Notes: generated from the sequence alone by a model not told the origin. DNA of 64,000 bases from Agrobacterium vitis (GCF_013337045.2 NZ_CP118259.1:2108001-2172000); one strand, 5' to 3'. Numbered from the stretch's first letter, positions 29,409 to 38,548 are shown. Translations and numbers: made by a program.

Positions 29409-29479
29409 GGAGCGGTAACACTCTATGGCTGCTGGATAATTTTCTCCTTAAATCGATTTCGATTTCGTCGATTATGCAG
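29409..29479 (+). repeat. Dispersed two-hairpin intergenic element, copy 2 (partial)
   Basis: It shares GGTAACACT and then TAATTTTCTCCTTAAATCGA and ATTATGCAGTA with copy 1 at 6801-6905. The first hairpin is largely lost and the right arm of hairpin 2 is altered (CGATTTCGTCG). It sits between divergent metH and the AGE-family gene. Confidence 0.65.
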
Positions 29480-29517
29480 TATAGACACGGGCGATTTTGT
29501 ACCGCGTGGAGGATGAT

Positions 29518-30774
29518 ATGTCGAACGTCAATCAAGGAAAACCGCTGGCTGACCAATGGAGCGGACGGCCTTACCATCGCAAATGGCTGCTGGATCAGGC
29601 CGATGGCCTGTTTGATTTCTTCCAGACCGCAGCGATCAACCCCAAGGGCGGCTTCTACGATCTTGCCCGCGATGGCAAACCGTTGACGACAGACAATCCG
29701 GTGCGTGGCATCCATGCCAGCGCCCGCATGGTGCATTGCTATGCCATCGGCGATCTGCTGGGCCGTCCCGGCGCTGCCGATGTGGTAGACCACGGCATGC
29801 GTTATCTGTGGCGCAAACATCGTGACGAAAAGAACGGCGGCTATGTCTGGCAGTTGAACGACGATGGCGTCGCCGATGGCTCCAAGCAGGGCTATGGCCA
29901 TGCTTTCGTGCTGCTGGCCGCCTCGTCGGCCAAAACCGTCGGCCATCCGCTGGCCGACCGGATGCTGGAAGACATTACTGAGGTGCTGGAGACCAAATTC
30001 TGGGAGGAGCGCCACGGCGCCATTGCCGAGGAATTTTCGCAGGACTGGCAACCCGTGCCCGGCTATCGCGGCCAGAATTCCAACATGCATCTCACCGAAG
30101 CGCTGATGGCAGCGTTCGAGGCGACCGGCGAGCAGCATTATCTCGACAAGGCCACCCGGATCGCCGATCTGATCATCAACCGCCGCGCCCGCGAAGAAGC
30201 CTTCCGCGTTGCCGAACATTTCGATGAGGAATGGGTGGTGGACCGCAATTACTATCACCCCAATGAAATGTTCCGCCCCGCCGGCACCACGCCCGGCCAT
30301 TGGCTGGAATGGGCGCGTCTGGTGTTGCAACTCTGGGTACTGACCGGCAAGCAGCATGACTGGATGCCGGAAGCGGCAAGCGGCCTGTTCTATCAATCGA
30401 TGCTGCTGGGCTGGGACCGTAAGAAGGGCGGCTTTTACTACACGCTGGATTGGGACAACGTGCCTGCCAAGACCTTCAAGCTGTGGTGGCCGCTTTGTGA
30501 GGCCGCAGGCGCTGCCCATTACCTCAACCAGCACCAGGGCCGCGACCTGAACGAGGAAAACTACCGCAAGATCTGGAATTTCATCGCCAACAACACCATC
30601 GACAAGCAATTCGGCGGCTGGCACGAAGAAATGACCGAAGACCTCGCGCCATCAAACAGCCTGTTCCCTGGCAAGGGTGACATCTATCACGCTCTTCAAG
30701 CCTGCCTCATCCCGCTGTTTCCAGCCGAAGGCAGCCTGACCAAGGTTATCCAGGACTATCCGCTGGACGTGTAA
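29518..30774 (+). CDS. AGE-family sugar epimerase/isomerase
   Basis: A 418-residue (alpha/alpha)6-barrel protein of the N-acylglucosamine 2-epimerase family, which includes mannose and sulfoquinovose isomerases. Family segments are NPVRGIHASARMVHCYAIG, KQGYGHAFVLLAASS, the catalytic-cleft NSNMHLTEALMAAFEATG, RPAGTTPGHWLEWARL and KLWWPLCEAAGA. It should interconvert a ketose and an aldose or epimerise at C2; the sugar cannot be told. ATG 29518 follows GGAGGAT. A GC-rich hairpin follows the stop. Confidence 0.87.
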   Translation: MSNVNQGKPLADQWSGRPYHRKWLLDQADGLFDFFQTAAINPKGGFYDLARDGKPLTTDNPVRGIHASARMVHCYAIGDLLGRPGAADVVDHGMRYLWRKHRDEKNGGYVWQLNDDGVADGSKQGYGHAFVLLAASSAKTVGHPLADRMLEDITEVLETKFWEERHGAIAEEFSQDWQPVPGYRGQNSNMHLTEALMAAFEATGEQHYLDKATRIADLIINRRAREEAFRVAEHFDEEWVVDRNYYHPNEMFRPAGTTPGHWLEWARLVLQLWVLTGKQHDWMPEAASGLFYQSMLLGWDRKKGGFYYTLDWDNVPAKTFKLWWPLCEAAGAAHYLNQHQGRDLNEENYRKIWNFIANNTIDKQFGGWHEEMTEDLAPSNSLFPGKGDIYHALQACLIPLFPAEGSLTKVIQDYPLDV

Positions 30775-30801
30775 TCCGAGAGCACAATCACCTATTGTAA
30801 G

Positions 30802-30824
30802 CCCGCCTTCTGTCCGAAGGCGGG
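30802..30824 (+). terminator. Hairpin after AGE-family gene
   Basis: Perfect 9-bp stem CCCGCCTTC / GAAGGCGGG with a 5-nt loop, 27 bp past the stop. Only TTAA follows, so termination strength is uncertain. Confidence 0.6.
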
Positions 30825-30845
30825 TTAACGGGTGCATTTGCGCAG

Positions 30846-30948
30846 TTCCGGACGGAAAACCGCTTCACACTTTTCCTGGAAATGCTCAAAGTCTTTGCTC
30901 TCGCATTTCCGGACGGAAAACCGCTTCACACTTTTCCTGGAAATGCTC
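30846..30948. repeat. Two direct copies of a 42-bp palindromic repeat
   Basis: Identical 42-bp units at 30846-30887 and 30907-30948 begin TTCCGGACGGAAAACCG and end TTTTCCTGGAAATGCTC. Each unit can fold: GGAAAA pairs with TTTTCC, and in copy 2 the outer GCATTTCC (30903-30910) pairs with GGAAATGC (30939-30946). The second copy abuts the stop of the next minus-strand gene. Confidence 0.85.
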
Positions 30949-31433
30949 TATTTCAACGATTTGTCGATTTCGAAACTGGCCGAGAATTTCGTGCCTTTTT
31001 GCAGCGTGCCAGTGCAAGCCACCAGAAACCGGTCGTTATTGATCTGGCTGGTATTGCAGGCGCCATTGGCAGCGATCCGTTGCAAGCCGCTCTTGGTGTT
31101 TCCGTCATTGAGGATGACTTCGTCCAGCTTGAGCGTCTCAACCTGGCTCTTGTCGCGCGACTTTTCCTTGGAGGGGATGCCCGTAAAGGTAATGATATGC
31201 GTGGCACCCATGAAGAAATAAAGGCCGGAGCGGCCATCGCTATGCAGGCTACGGCCAATTTCAGAAGAACAGGCCTTGGTCAGATCCTGATCACCGATGG
31301 AAACCCTAAGGCATCGCCCCTTGACCGAAGCAAACTGCGGATCGGTCGCTTCCTTGGCACCTGCGGCATAGACAACTGTCGCAGAACCAATGGCAGCCAC
31401 GGACAGCGCAAAAAACAACCGAGCCATCTTCAT
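30948..31433 (-). CDS. Hypothetical secreted protein
   Basis: A 161-residue protein with a clear signal peptide (MKMARLFFALSVAAIGSATVVYAAG) and a mature domain with four cysteines (GRCLR, KACSS, NGACNTS, VACTGTL) that could form two disulfides. It should be periplasmic or exported. No known domain is recognised. The segment LKLDEVILNDGN..CNTSQ resembles LSLDKVILKAGS..CNVTQ in a remnant at 47155-47435, which suggests a small family with a decayed paralogue. ATG 31433 has AAGGG upstream. Confidence 0.7.
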   Translation of the reverse strand: MKMARLFFALSVAAIGSATVVYAAGAKEATDPQFASVKGRCLRVSIGDQDLTKACSSEIGRSLHSDGRSGLYFFMGATHIITFTGIPSKEKSRDKSQVETLKLDEVILNDGNTKSGLQRIAANGACNTSQINNDRFLVACTGTLQKGTKFSASFEIDKSLK

Positions 31434-31573
31434 TGCCAACCCTTACGCTCGCTTAAACTTCAGACCGTGAGTCTTGGTAGAAAACGAAACTGCCGCGAAC
31501 CTTGCGTGGTCATCGCGGCAGAATAAGAGCGGCCATTGGAAACGGCGCTGCTGGCACAGTTTAAAGTCAAACG

Positions 31574-31798
31574 TTACAGGCAGTCGGCAGGCGCCTGCAC
31601 ATGAGAAAGACTGTCGATCACATGGGCTGCGGGAACGCCTGCTTTGCGGCAACGCAAGGCCAGATTACGCTGGCGGGCCGCATCATCCAGCAGGACGGCA
31701 AAAGCGCTGAGAGATACTCCGTCTGCCCGCAAGAGCTGACGGATCATTGGGTCCTTGAGAACTTCGGACATGGTCAGGTCAGTCATATCGTAGGTCAC
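31574..31798 (-). CDS. Small hypothetical protein
   Basis: A 74-residue acidic-to-neutral helical protein with no signal or membrane segment (SEVLKDPMIRQLLRADGVSL, then SAFAVLLDDAARQRN). The GTG start has AAAGGGAG about 9 nt upstream; an in-frame ATG four codons later lacks a ribosome site. Its sole support is coding character and this start, so it may not be real. Function unknown. Confidence 0.5.
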   Translation of the reverse strand: MTYDMTDLTMSEVLKDPMIRQLLRADGVSLSAFAVLLDDAARQRNLALRCRKAGVPAAHVIDSLSHVQAPADCL

Positions 31799-32179
31799 TG
31801 GTCTTTTCTCCCTTTGTCCGTGTTATGCGTGCCGCGCAATCTTTGCCTTAGGCTTCTTTGAAGTCAGCAAACAATTAGGAACGCCGCAAACCGGATTTTG
31901 CTCCATGAGTTCCAAAAGTTTTTTATTCTCTGCTTATGGAGGAAAGCATAAAGCCAAGGTGTTACGATCTGATGTCGTGCAGATGGCGTAAAAGTGGCAA
32001 GACTGGCAAATTTTGGAGGCGTGCGTCACGAAACGGTACAACATAGACGTGTATCACTCAGAACAGCACAGAAAAAACAGTCAGACTGTGTCAGGTTCAG
32101 ATTGAACCAAACAAACTCTGGCTTCTTTCGTTTTTCTTTTCGGGAAAACCGAGCTCCACTTTTCCTAGGGCAAACTCTC
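31799..32179. other. Gene-free spacer
   Basis: I see no supported gene, RNA or strong hairpin here. Confidence 0.4.
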
Positions 32180-33001
32180 TCAGCACCAGGGCTGGCGATG
32201 GCCGGTCCAGGGCCTGACCAATCCCTCATCGACCATCATCGCGCCGAGTGAACGACCATTTCGGCTCACCACGCGCAATTTTCGTCCATATTGGTCTTCA
32301 TCCCGCATTCCAAAGGGAGAAAGATCGAAACTGCCGGCGCTGAGCAGATCACGCAATCGTACCTTGGCGGCAAAGCCCCGGTCGCGCTCGGATTTGCATT
32401 TTGCCTGTTCGGTTTCGGGCGCATCGATATCGGCAACCCGGATCTTGGTCTTGTTGACCCAGAAGGTGTCGCCATCGACAACGCAATTGTCGAGCCCGCT
32501 CGTGCCGCAATAATAGAATTTGCCGGAAACCCGCTGCTTATCGACCCCGCGCGGCTGAAGGGAGGCAACGACCTGTCCCGGTACCAGCGTGGTGGCGGGC
32601 GGCAAGGGGCTGTCATCTCTCGAACGCGGCATCATCGATGCGGTCGGTATCATCGTCGTGGCCGGTGGCAGTGGCGTCGGATCGAGCCTGCGCGCCATCG
32701 GTGTTGGAACGCTTGCGGGCGGAACCGGGCCAGTCTCGCTGCGGCTACTGGTTTCGCGGGGCGCATGGCCCTGCAATTGCGCAGTATATTTGCCACCTGT
32801 TCCGAACGTCTTGTCGATCAGCCCAGGCAATTCCTTGCGGTGGTCATAGGCCGAAACGCCAGCCACCACCACGACAAGCGCCCCAAACCAAGGCCAAAGG
32901 CTGCCGCCAGACCCTGCCCGTTTTGCTCTTGACCCACCGGATGCCCGGCGTTTGTTTGCGCCCCCGCGCCTTGCCCCTCCCGCTGCTTTTCTAGCCGCCA
33001 T
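32180..33001 (-). CDS. Membrane-anchored SNase-like (thermonuclease) protein
   Basis: A 273-residue protein. The first 35 residues are very rich in Arg/Lys/Gly/Ala, followed by one membrane segment (LWPWFGALVVVVAGVSAY) and a Pro/Thr-rich linker to about 150. The C-terminal OB-fold is of the staphylococcal nuclease type: DNCVVDGDTFWVNKTKIRVADIDAPETEQAKC gives the metal Asp and catalytic Arg, and YGRKLRVV the second Arg region. It is probably an exported or periplasm-facing nuclease, though the usual catalytic Glu position needs alignment. AAGGAG precedes the ATG. Confidence 0.8.
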   Translation of the reverse strand: MAARKAAGGARRGGANKRRASGGSRAKRAGSGGSLWPWFGALVVVVAGVSAYDHRKELPGLIDKTFGTGGKYTAQLQGHAPRETSSRSETGPVPPASVPTPMARRLDPTPLPPATTMIPTASMMPRSRDDSPLPPATTLVPGQVVASLQPRGVDKQRVSGKFYYCGTSGLDNCVVDGDTFWVNKTKIRVADIDAPETEQAKCKSERDRGFAAKVRLRDLLSAGSFDLSPFGMRDEDQYGRKLRVVSRNGRSLGAMMVDEGLVRPWTGHRQPWC

Positions 33002-33130
33002 GTTTTACTCCTTATCGAATGGCGGCATTATCGTCGTTAAGAGTTTCTAAAAGGTTGGCGCCTTCAGGAGAAAACAGTTATCCAAAATGAAACAGCATGT
33101 CTCTGCATCAGCCCGCGAGATAGGCATGAA

Positions 33131-33153
33131 AAAGCCCGCATCGCTGCGGGCTT
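33131..33153 (-). terminator. Rho-independent terminator of the cupredoxin gene
   Basis: Stem AAGCCCGCA / TGCGGGCTT with a TCGC loop; on the minus strand it runs into five T residues, 34 bp after the stop. Confidence 0.85.
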
Positions 33154-33186
33154 ATCATAAGAGGTAAAGAGATCACCGGCTGCCGA

Positions 33187-33618
33187 TCAGGGCGTAACGG
33201 TCAATGTGCCCTGCATACCGGCCTCGTAGTGACCCTTGATATTGCAGAACACCAGATAGCTGCCCGGCTTCAGCGTCACCTTAAGCTTGCCATCGGCGCC
33301 GGGCTTCAGATCCGACACTTCGCCAAGGCTTTTCAGCTTCTTTTCGTCAACCCGATGCTTGGCTGTATCAAGCGGGATCTTGGCATCCGGCGTCGCCAGT
33401 TTTACCACGATCATCTCATGGTCTTCCGACATGGCATCGTTATGAACGTGGAACACCGCCGGACCGGCGGCAACCGTTGCAGGCTCCATCTTCAGCCCCA
33501 TGGCGCCACCACCCTCACCCGTTTCAGTAACCTTGATCTGGGTTTCAGCCGCAAAAGCTACCGATGCGGTAAGGCTCGTGGCAATAAGGGCTGCGTAAAG
33601 ACCGGTCTTGAACATCAT
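33187..33618 (-). CDS. Periplasmic cupredoxin (blue copper-like) protein
   Basis: A 143-residue exported protein with a signal peptide (MMFKTGLYAALIATSLTASVAFA). The cupredoxin fold shows type-1 copper ligands: the His in FHVHNDAMSEDHEMIV and the C-terminal loop VFCNIKGHYEAGM (Cys, His four residues on from the intervening stretch, then Met). It could bind copper for electron transfer or copper homeostasis. AGGAG lies 8 nt before the chosen ATG. It stands alone with its own terminator. Confidence 0.87.
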   Translation of the reverse strand: MMFKTGLYAALIATSLTASVAFAAETQIKVTETGEGGGAMGLKMEPATVAAGPAVFHVHNDAMSEDHEMIVVKLATPDAKIPLDTAKHRVDEKKLKSLGEVSDLKPGADGKLKVTLKPGSYLVFCNIKGHYEAGMQGTLTVTP

Positions 33619-33698
33619 GGTGTAAACTCCTGATTGGGTTTCTTCTGGCACCACCTATGATGATCATTGCTGACAGCGCTCTGAACGCGCCGCACCCT

Positions 33699-35102
33699 TC
33701 ACCGCAATTGCTGCAAACCCGCCTTCAATGAGCTCAGCACTCTTGCATCCATGGTCTGTGCCACATTAAACCGCATGAACCGGCCCGCATTCTGCGACAG
33801 GCTGAAGACATTGCCGGGTGCCAGAATGACGCCATCGTCAAGGCAATGCCGCGCCAGAGCGCCCGATTCGATCCCATCAGGCATTTTACACCATAGAAAA
33901 AGTCCCGCCTTCGGCTGGAGCCAGGGCGTGAAGCCAAGCGACGACAACTCCGCCGCCACAGTGCTGCGCGCTGCGGCCAGCCGGGTTTTCAGCCCTTCAA
34001 GATGTTTACGATAGCCACCATCCGTCAGCACGGCCAACACCAGCTCGGCGGAAAGCCGCCCGCCACCAAAACTCGTGGCAATCTTCAAGTCGGTCAGACC
34101 CTCAATCCAATCACGCCGGGCGGCGATATAACCGCAGCGCACCGAGGCCGACAATGTCTTGGAAAAACTGCCGATCTGCACCACTCGGTTCAATCCATCG
34201 AAGGCCGACAGCCGCGCAGACGCGACATCTTCGAAATCGGCAAAAATATCATCTTCGACGATGGTCAGGTCGGCCCGGTCGGCAAGGGTCAGCAGCCGAT
34301 GAGCATTCACCGCCGAAAGGCTTGCGCCGGTGGGATTATGCACGCCAGAATTGGTAATATAGAGCCGCGGCTTATGCGCCTCGACAATAGCTGCGAACGC
34401 CTCCAGATCCGGGCCATCCGCCAGATAAGGCACACTGACGATGGTGGCGCGGTGCGCCCGCAGCAGGGCGTGAAAGTTGAAATAGCAGGGGTCATCGACC
34501 AGAACGCAATCGCCCGGCTCCAGAAAAAACCGGCAGACCAGATCAATGGCATGGGTGCCGGATTCCGCCAGCATGATCGCGTCCGCTGCGACCGTCAGCC
34601 CATGATCGGCCATCCGCCGCGACAGCAATTGCCGAAGCCCCGGCAGACCCAACGGAGAACCATAATCCGTTAGCACAGCACCATCGGCGCGGCCAAGCAT
34701 GCGCAGCGCGCGCCGAATTGCCGCCTCCGGCAACCAATCAGGCGGCAGCCAGCCGCATCCCGGTTTCAGCATATCGCCACGGGTTTCCAGCGATTGGCGA
34801 GAGACCCAGAAAGGATCGATCTCCCGCTCCAGCCGAGGCCCGAGATTGGTCAAGGACAGCGGTGCCAAGGGCGCCGCCACGAAAAACCCGGAGCCCGGCC
34901 GCGAGCGGATCAGCCCTTCCGCCGCTAACCGTTCGTAAGCCTCCACCACCGTGGAAACCGAAACCTGCATAGTCTTGGCAAAGCCGCGCACAGAAGGCAG
35001 ACGCGCGCCCGTCGCCAGACTTCGGGAGGAAATACGCGTCCGAATAGCCGCCATTACCGTCTCTATCCGGCTTGCTCCCTGCGCGTCCAAATCGCTCACC
35101 AT
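33699..35102 (-). CDS. MocR-type regulator (GntR HTH plus aminotransferase fold)
   Basis: A 467-residue fusion. The GntR-type winged helix is at about 10-75 (LATGARLPSVRGFAKTMQVSVSTVVEAYERLAAEGLIRSRPGSGFFV). A fold-type I aminotransferase domain follows, keeping the PLP landmarks NSGVHNPTGAS, VEDDIFADFE and the lysine in QIGSFSKTLSASVRCGYIA. MocR proteins usually use PLP-bound ligands to switch transcription of a neighbour. The divergent EamA transporter, 107 bp away, is the natural target. ATG 35102 is chosen over a TTG 39 bp upstream because the domain begins right after it. Confidence 0.88.
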   Translation of the reverse strand: MVSDLDAQGASRIETVMAAIRTRISSRSLATGARLPSVRGFAKTMQVSVSTVVEAYERLAAEGLIRSRPGSGFFVAAPLAPLSLTNLGPRLEREIDPFWVSRQSLETRGDMLKPGCGWLPPDWLPEAAIRRALRMLGRADGAVLTDYGSPLGLPGLRQLLSRRMADHGLTVAADAIMLAESGTHAIDLVCRFFLEPGDCVLVDDPCYFNFHALLRAHRATIVSVPYLADGPDLEAFAAIVEAHKPRLYITNSGVHNPTGASLSAVNAHRLLTLADRADLTIVEDDIFADFEDVASARLSAFDGLNRVVQIGSFSKTLSASVRCGYIAARRDWIEGLTDLKIATSFGGGRLSAELVLAVLTDGGYRKHLEGLKTRLAAARSTVAAELSSLGFTPWLQPKAGLFLWCKMPDGIESGALARHCLDDGVILAPGNVFSLSQNAGRFMRFNVAQTMDARVLSSLKAGLQQLR

Positions 35103-35209
35103 CGCCTCTGTATTGCTCAAACACCCATAACAGTTTGGCAAAATTGTATTGCACCGTCTCTGGCATAACCATCACCTCGGCGCAAGAACACCAAAAACAG
35201 GAGCATCAC

Positions 35210-36073
35210 ATGAACAAGACGACGAGCGGGCTGATCAATGGTTTTCTGGGCATGCTGATCTTCAGCGGTTCGCTTCCCGCCACAAGGGCTGCGATCGGCA
35301 GTTTCGATCCGGTTTTTCTGACCGTCGCCCGCGCCAGCATAGCCGGCTTGCTCGGCTGCGGCCTGCTGCTTGTCTTTCGTCCAGCAAAACCCAACCTCGC
35401 TGAGATCGCGGCGCTCGCCATGGTCTCGCTCTGCGTGGTGATTGGCTTTCCCTTACTGACGGCCTACGCCTTGCAACATATACCCTCGGCCCGTTCGCTG
35501 GTTTTCATCGCGTTATTACCACTTTCAACCGCACTGTTTGCCGTTCTGCGGGGCGGTGAGCGTCCGCGGCCGATCTTCTGGCTGTTTTCCGGCCTCGGTA
35601 GCGCGCTGGTGATCGGCTTTGCACTGTCTCAAGGGGCCGCCACCGCATCCTATGGCGATCTACTGATGGTCCTCGCCATCCTGATTTGCGGCCTTGGCTA
35701 CGCCGAAGGCGCAAGACTGTCGCGCCGCTTGGGCGGTTGGCAGGTGATCTGCTGGGCGCTGACGTTGGCTTTGCCCATCAGTGTCGTGGCCGCCGCCCTC
35801 ACCTTGCCACCAACGCTGAGTGGTGTCACCGCCGGTGCCTGGCTCGGACTCGGTTATGTCTCGCTGTTCAGCATGTTGATCGGCTTCATCTTCTGGTATC
35901 GCGGCCTTGCCCAGGGGGGCATAGCCGCCATCGGTCAATTGCAATTGCTGCAACCGTTTTTCGGCCTGGCGCTCGCCGCCGCCCTTCTCCACGAAACCGT
36001 CAGCGCCTCCATGCTGGTCACCACCCTTGCCGTTGTTGCCTGCGTGACTGGCGCCAGAAGGGCGACACTGTAG
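35210..36073 (+). CDS. EamA/DMT-family transporter
   Basis: A 287-residue membrane protein with ten helices and two EamA repeats, typical of drug/metabolite exporters (RhaT/YdcZ type). Segments ARASIAGLLGCGLLL, LQHIPSARSLVFIALLPLSTALFA and the second-repeat LQLLQPFFGLALAAALLHE match the family. CAGGAG precedes the ATG. Divergent from the MocR-type regulator, it is probably controlled by it and may export an amino acid or vitamin B6-like compound. That role is inference. Confidence 0.87.
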   Translation: MNKTTSGLINGFLGMLIFSGSLPATRAAIGSFDPVFLTVARASIAGLLGCGLLLVFRPAKPNLAEIAALAMVSLCVVIGFPLLTAYALQHIPSARSLVFIALLPLSTALFAVLRGGERPRPIFWLFSGLGSALVIGFALSQGAATASYGDLLMVLAILICGLGYAEGARLSRRLGGWQVICWALTLALPISVVAAALTLPPTLSGVTAGAWLGLGYVSLFSMLIGFIFWYRGLAQGGIAAIGQLQLLQPFFGLALAAALLHETVSASMLVTTLAVVACVTGARRATL

Positions 36074-36371
36074 CCTTCACCAAAAACCCGCCAAAAGAAC
36101 ACCAAGGCGCTCAGCGCCCTGGGCATTCCCTCACCCCAATAACTAAAAATTCATCACAAAAACAGAATGCACAGGTTTTTCCCTGCCCTATCGGAGGGAA
36201 AGAAACAGCAAAAACCCGGGAAATCTGACAGAAAAACACTCGAATAAGGTGTGTATTGGCCTTCTTTGCGGAATTTAAAGCTCATAATTGCATATATTGT
36301 GATATTTTTGCTACATACACGCAAATGAATAGATTATATCCCACTCACCTATTAAACGAGTGGAGACGACT

Positions 36372-37010
36372 ATGAATAGAATGACCCTCCTTGCAACTGC
36401 TGCAACCCTCTTTGTATCGACCGGCATTGCCATGGCCGCCGATGCGGTCGACCAGGTTCCGACAGCTCCTGCTGCTGTTGAAACTCCCGCAGCGTTTTCA
36501 TGGGCAGGCGGCTATGTCGGTGTTTACGGCGGCTACGGCTGGCTGGATGCCACACTTTCGCAGGGCGGCGCATCGCTCTCGGATAATTTCGATGGCGGCC
36601 GCATTGGCGGGTTTGGTGGCTGGAACTTCGATGTCGGCCACAACGTGATTCTCGGCGTAGAAGCCGACGTGAACTACGACTGGAACGAAAACAACTATTC
36701 CGGCGTCAAGGTGGGCATGGATGTCTCCGGCTCTGCCCGCGCCCGCGCCGGTTACGCCATTGACCGCACCCTGCTATTTGTGGCTGGCGGCTGGACGGCA
36801 GACAGAACCTATATCAAGTCTTCATCCGGCGATTTCGACAAGACCCTGAACGGCTGGACCATCGGCGCTGGTGTCGATTATGCGATTACCAATCGCATCT
36901 TTACCCGCCTCGAATATCGCTACAACGATTTCGGCACCAAGAATATTAGCGGCATCGATTTCGACAGCAAGCAGAATGTCGTCAATCTCGGCATCGGTGT
37001 CAAATTCTGA
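36372..37010 (+). CDS. Outer-membrane beta-barrel protein (Omp25/Omp31-like)
   Basis: A 212-residue porin-family barrel. The signal peptide (MNRMTLLATAATLFVSTGIAMAAD) is followed by a Pro/Ala linker. WAGGYVGVYGGYGW opens eight amphipathic strands, and the end VNLGIGVKF has the terminal Phe needed for outer-membrane insertion. Typical rhizobial/Brucella-type segments are GGFGGWNFDVGHNVILGVEADV and TRLEYRYNDFG. GGAG precedes the ATG; a GTG four codons earlier is possible. Upstream 36074-36371 is gene-free and AT-rich. Confidence 0.9.
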   Translation: MNRMTLLATAATLFVSTGIAMAADAVDQVPTAPAAVETPAAFSWAGGYVGVYGGYGWLDATLSQGGASLSDNFDGGRIGGFGGWNFDVGHNVILGVEADVNYDWNENNYSGVKVGMDVSGSARARAGYAIDRTLLFVAGGWTADRTYIKSSSGDFDKTLNGWTIGAGVDYAITNRIFTRLEYRYNDFGTKNISGIDFDSKQNVVNLGIGVKF

Positions 37011-37028
37011 TAGACTCCCTTAGAAATC

Positions 37029-37057
37029 AGCCCCGGTTTAACGACCGGGGCTTTTTT
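37029..37057. terminator. Rho-independent terminator
   Basis: Stem AGCCCCGG / CCGGGGCT with an 8-nt loop and a T6 run, between the convergent barrel and SIMPL genes. Confidence 0.85.
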
Positions 37058-37116
37058 ATTTGGCCAAAAGCATAGCATCATGCCGGAAATTGAAATCGTC
37101 ACGAGGCTGTCGTGGG

Positions 37117-37863
37117 CTATTGCTCCAATGCAAAGCTGACATTCACGGTCACACGATAGGTATTCTCGCCTGCTGCCATCGGCGTTGGCGCGGGCGCCAT
37201 ATCCCGGGCCATGCTGGCTTTCATCATCATGCCCTGCTCAAAGGGCCGCGCTGCGTTTTCATTGATGGAAATGATTCGGCCAAGCTTGACACCCGCCGCT
37301 TCCGTCAGCACTTTCGCCTTGGCCAAGGCATCCGCCATGGCGGATTTGCGGGCCGCATCGATGGCCGTTTCCGGCTTGTCATTGGTGAAGCGGATCTCTC
37401 CACCCTGGTTGGCGCCAAGCCCGACGGACGTATCGATTACCCCTCCCAGCTTGGACAGATCACGCACCCGGATCGTCAGCCCATTGCTGACGGAATAGCC
37501 CTCAATAACCGGCGGGCGGCTATCGGCCTTGTCTTCCGGCTCCTGCCGATAGCGCGGCGTAATCTGAAAGCCGGATGTTTGCAGATCGCGATCCGCCAAT
37601 CCCTTGTCCTTAAGAGATTTCAAAACCTTGGCCAAAGCCTCGTTATTGTCCTTCAACGCCTGCGCAGCCTCGGCAGCCTCAGTCACGACACCCAATTGCA
37701 TCAAAGCCATATCCGGCGCCAGACTGACCTCCCCTTCGCCCGATACATTAATGACCGCCTCCTGCCGTGAGGCCTCCTGCGCCATAGCCGGAGAAACAAA
37801 AGCCAGAGATGCCAACACAAAGCCAAGCCGCCCAAGGCCAAAAACCGCACCCAAATTCACCAT
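37117..37863 (-). CDS. SIMPL-domain (DUF541) exported protein
   Basis: A 248-residue protein with a signal peptide (GFVLASLAFVSPAMAQ) and a DUF541/SIMPL domain: VINVSGEGEVSLAPDMALMQLGV, LQTSGFQITPRY, YSVSNGLTIRVRDLSKLGGVID and ARKSAMADALAKAKVLTEAAGV. Such proteins form large periplasmic or outer-membrane assemblies of uncertain role, sometimes tied to stress tolerance. ATG 37863 has GGGAGACGAG directly upstream. Confidence 0.88.
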   Translation of the reverse strand: MVNLGAVFGLGRLGFVLASLAFVSPAMAQEASRQEAVINVSGEGEVSLAPDMALMQLGVVTEAAEAAQALKDNNEALAKVLKSLKDKGLADRDLQTSGFQITPRYRQEPEDKADSRPPVIEGYSVSNGLTIRVRDLSKLGGVIDTSVGLGANQGGEIRFTNDKPETAIDAARKSAMADALAKAKVLTEAAGVKLGRIISINENAARPFEQGMMMKASMARDMAPAPTPMAAGENTYRVTVNVSFALEQ

Positions 37864-38024
37864 CTCGTCTCCCAAGCTCCGCTTTCTGATTGCTCAACCT
37901 CACTCTAAACAACCTATTGCAAAACCATTGCGGCAAACACTTGTCGCACCCCACGTTTTCCGCTAGAGCGTCACCATGGACGTTGGAACCATTGCCAACC
38001 CCACCGCCGGCCACGCGCCAGGCC

Positions 38025-38100
38025 GGGCCTGTAGCTCAATGGTTAGAGCTGGCGGCTCATAACCGCTTGGTTGGGAGTTCGAGTCTCTCCAGGCCCACCA
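38025..38100 (+). tRNA. tRNA with CAU anticodon, probably tRNA-Ile2
   Basis: A 76-nt cloverleaf with encoded CCA. The acceptor GGGCCTG pairs with CAGGCCC, the T-loop is TTCGAGTC, and the anticodon loop reads CTCATAA. The anticodon arm GGCGGCTCATAACCGC and the following TTGGTTG resemble the lysidine-modified tRNA-Ile2 of other bacteria more than elongator or initiator tRNA-Met. Its 3' end marks the left edge of the accessory region. Confidence 0.9.
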
Positions 38101-38120
38101 CTATCCTTGCTGTTTGTAGC

Positions 38121-38290
38121 TGTAGCTCGCCGCGGACTTCCGGAATTTTGACACGCAGATCCGGAAAAATAAAAATCGCAATCCTACCGTCGAATTTTAG
38201 CGCCTAGCCGCACGAACGCTTTAGATTTGAGATCGGTGTAGCTCGCCGCGCACTTCCGGAATTTTGACACGAAGAACTGGAAAAATGAAA
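38121..38290. repeat. Imperfect direct repeat pair next to the tRNA
   Basis: Copy A (38121-38174) and copy B (38237-38290), 116 bp apart, share TGTAGCTCGCCGCG, ACTTCCGGAATTTTGACACG and GGAAAAAT. Copy A also has TTCCGGA / TCCGGAA inverted arms. They may be island-end or recombination remnants. The rest of 38101-38548 is gene-free. Confidence 0.65.
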
Positions 38291-38548
38291 TTTGCTAGAA
38301 GCGATGTAAATGCGTCGATTTTCATAAGCTCCGGTGCCACGAACATGGAATTTGCCATTTCGATTTAATCAGATGAGGTGCCCTTAGAATGGCTTTGACA
38401 TCCGATCGGGGTCACATTCGGATGAACCAACATTGGGGACGTATAGCGATAAGCGAAAATGCTATCGACGGAAGCCCGAGGGGCGGAAGTGACCCAGAGT
38501 GGTTTCTCCCGTAGGACTCGGCATCAGAAAGCAGAAACGCCGCCGCGG

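Noticed and set aside
38025..38100. Calling the tRNA elongator or initiator tRNA-Met
   Set aside because: The anticodon is CAU, but the arm sequences match the tRNA-Ile2 pattern better; I leave this as probable.
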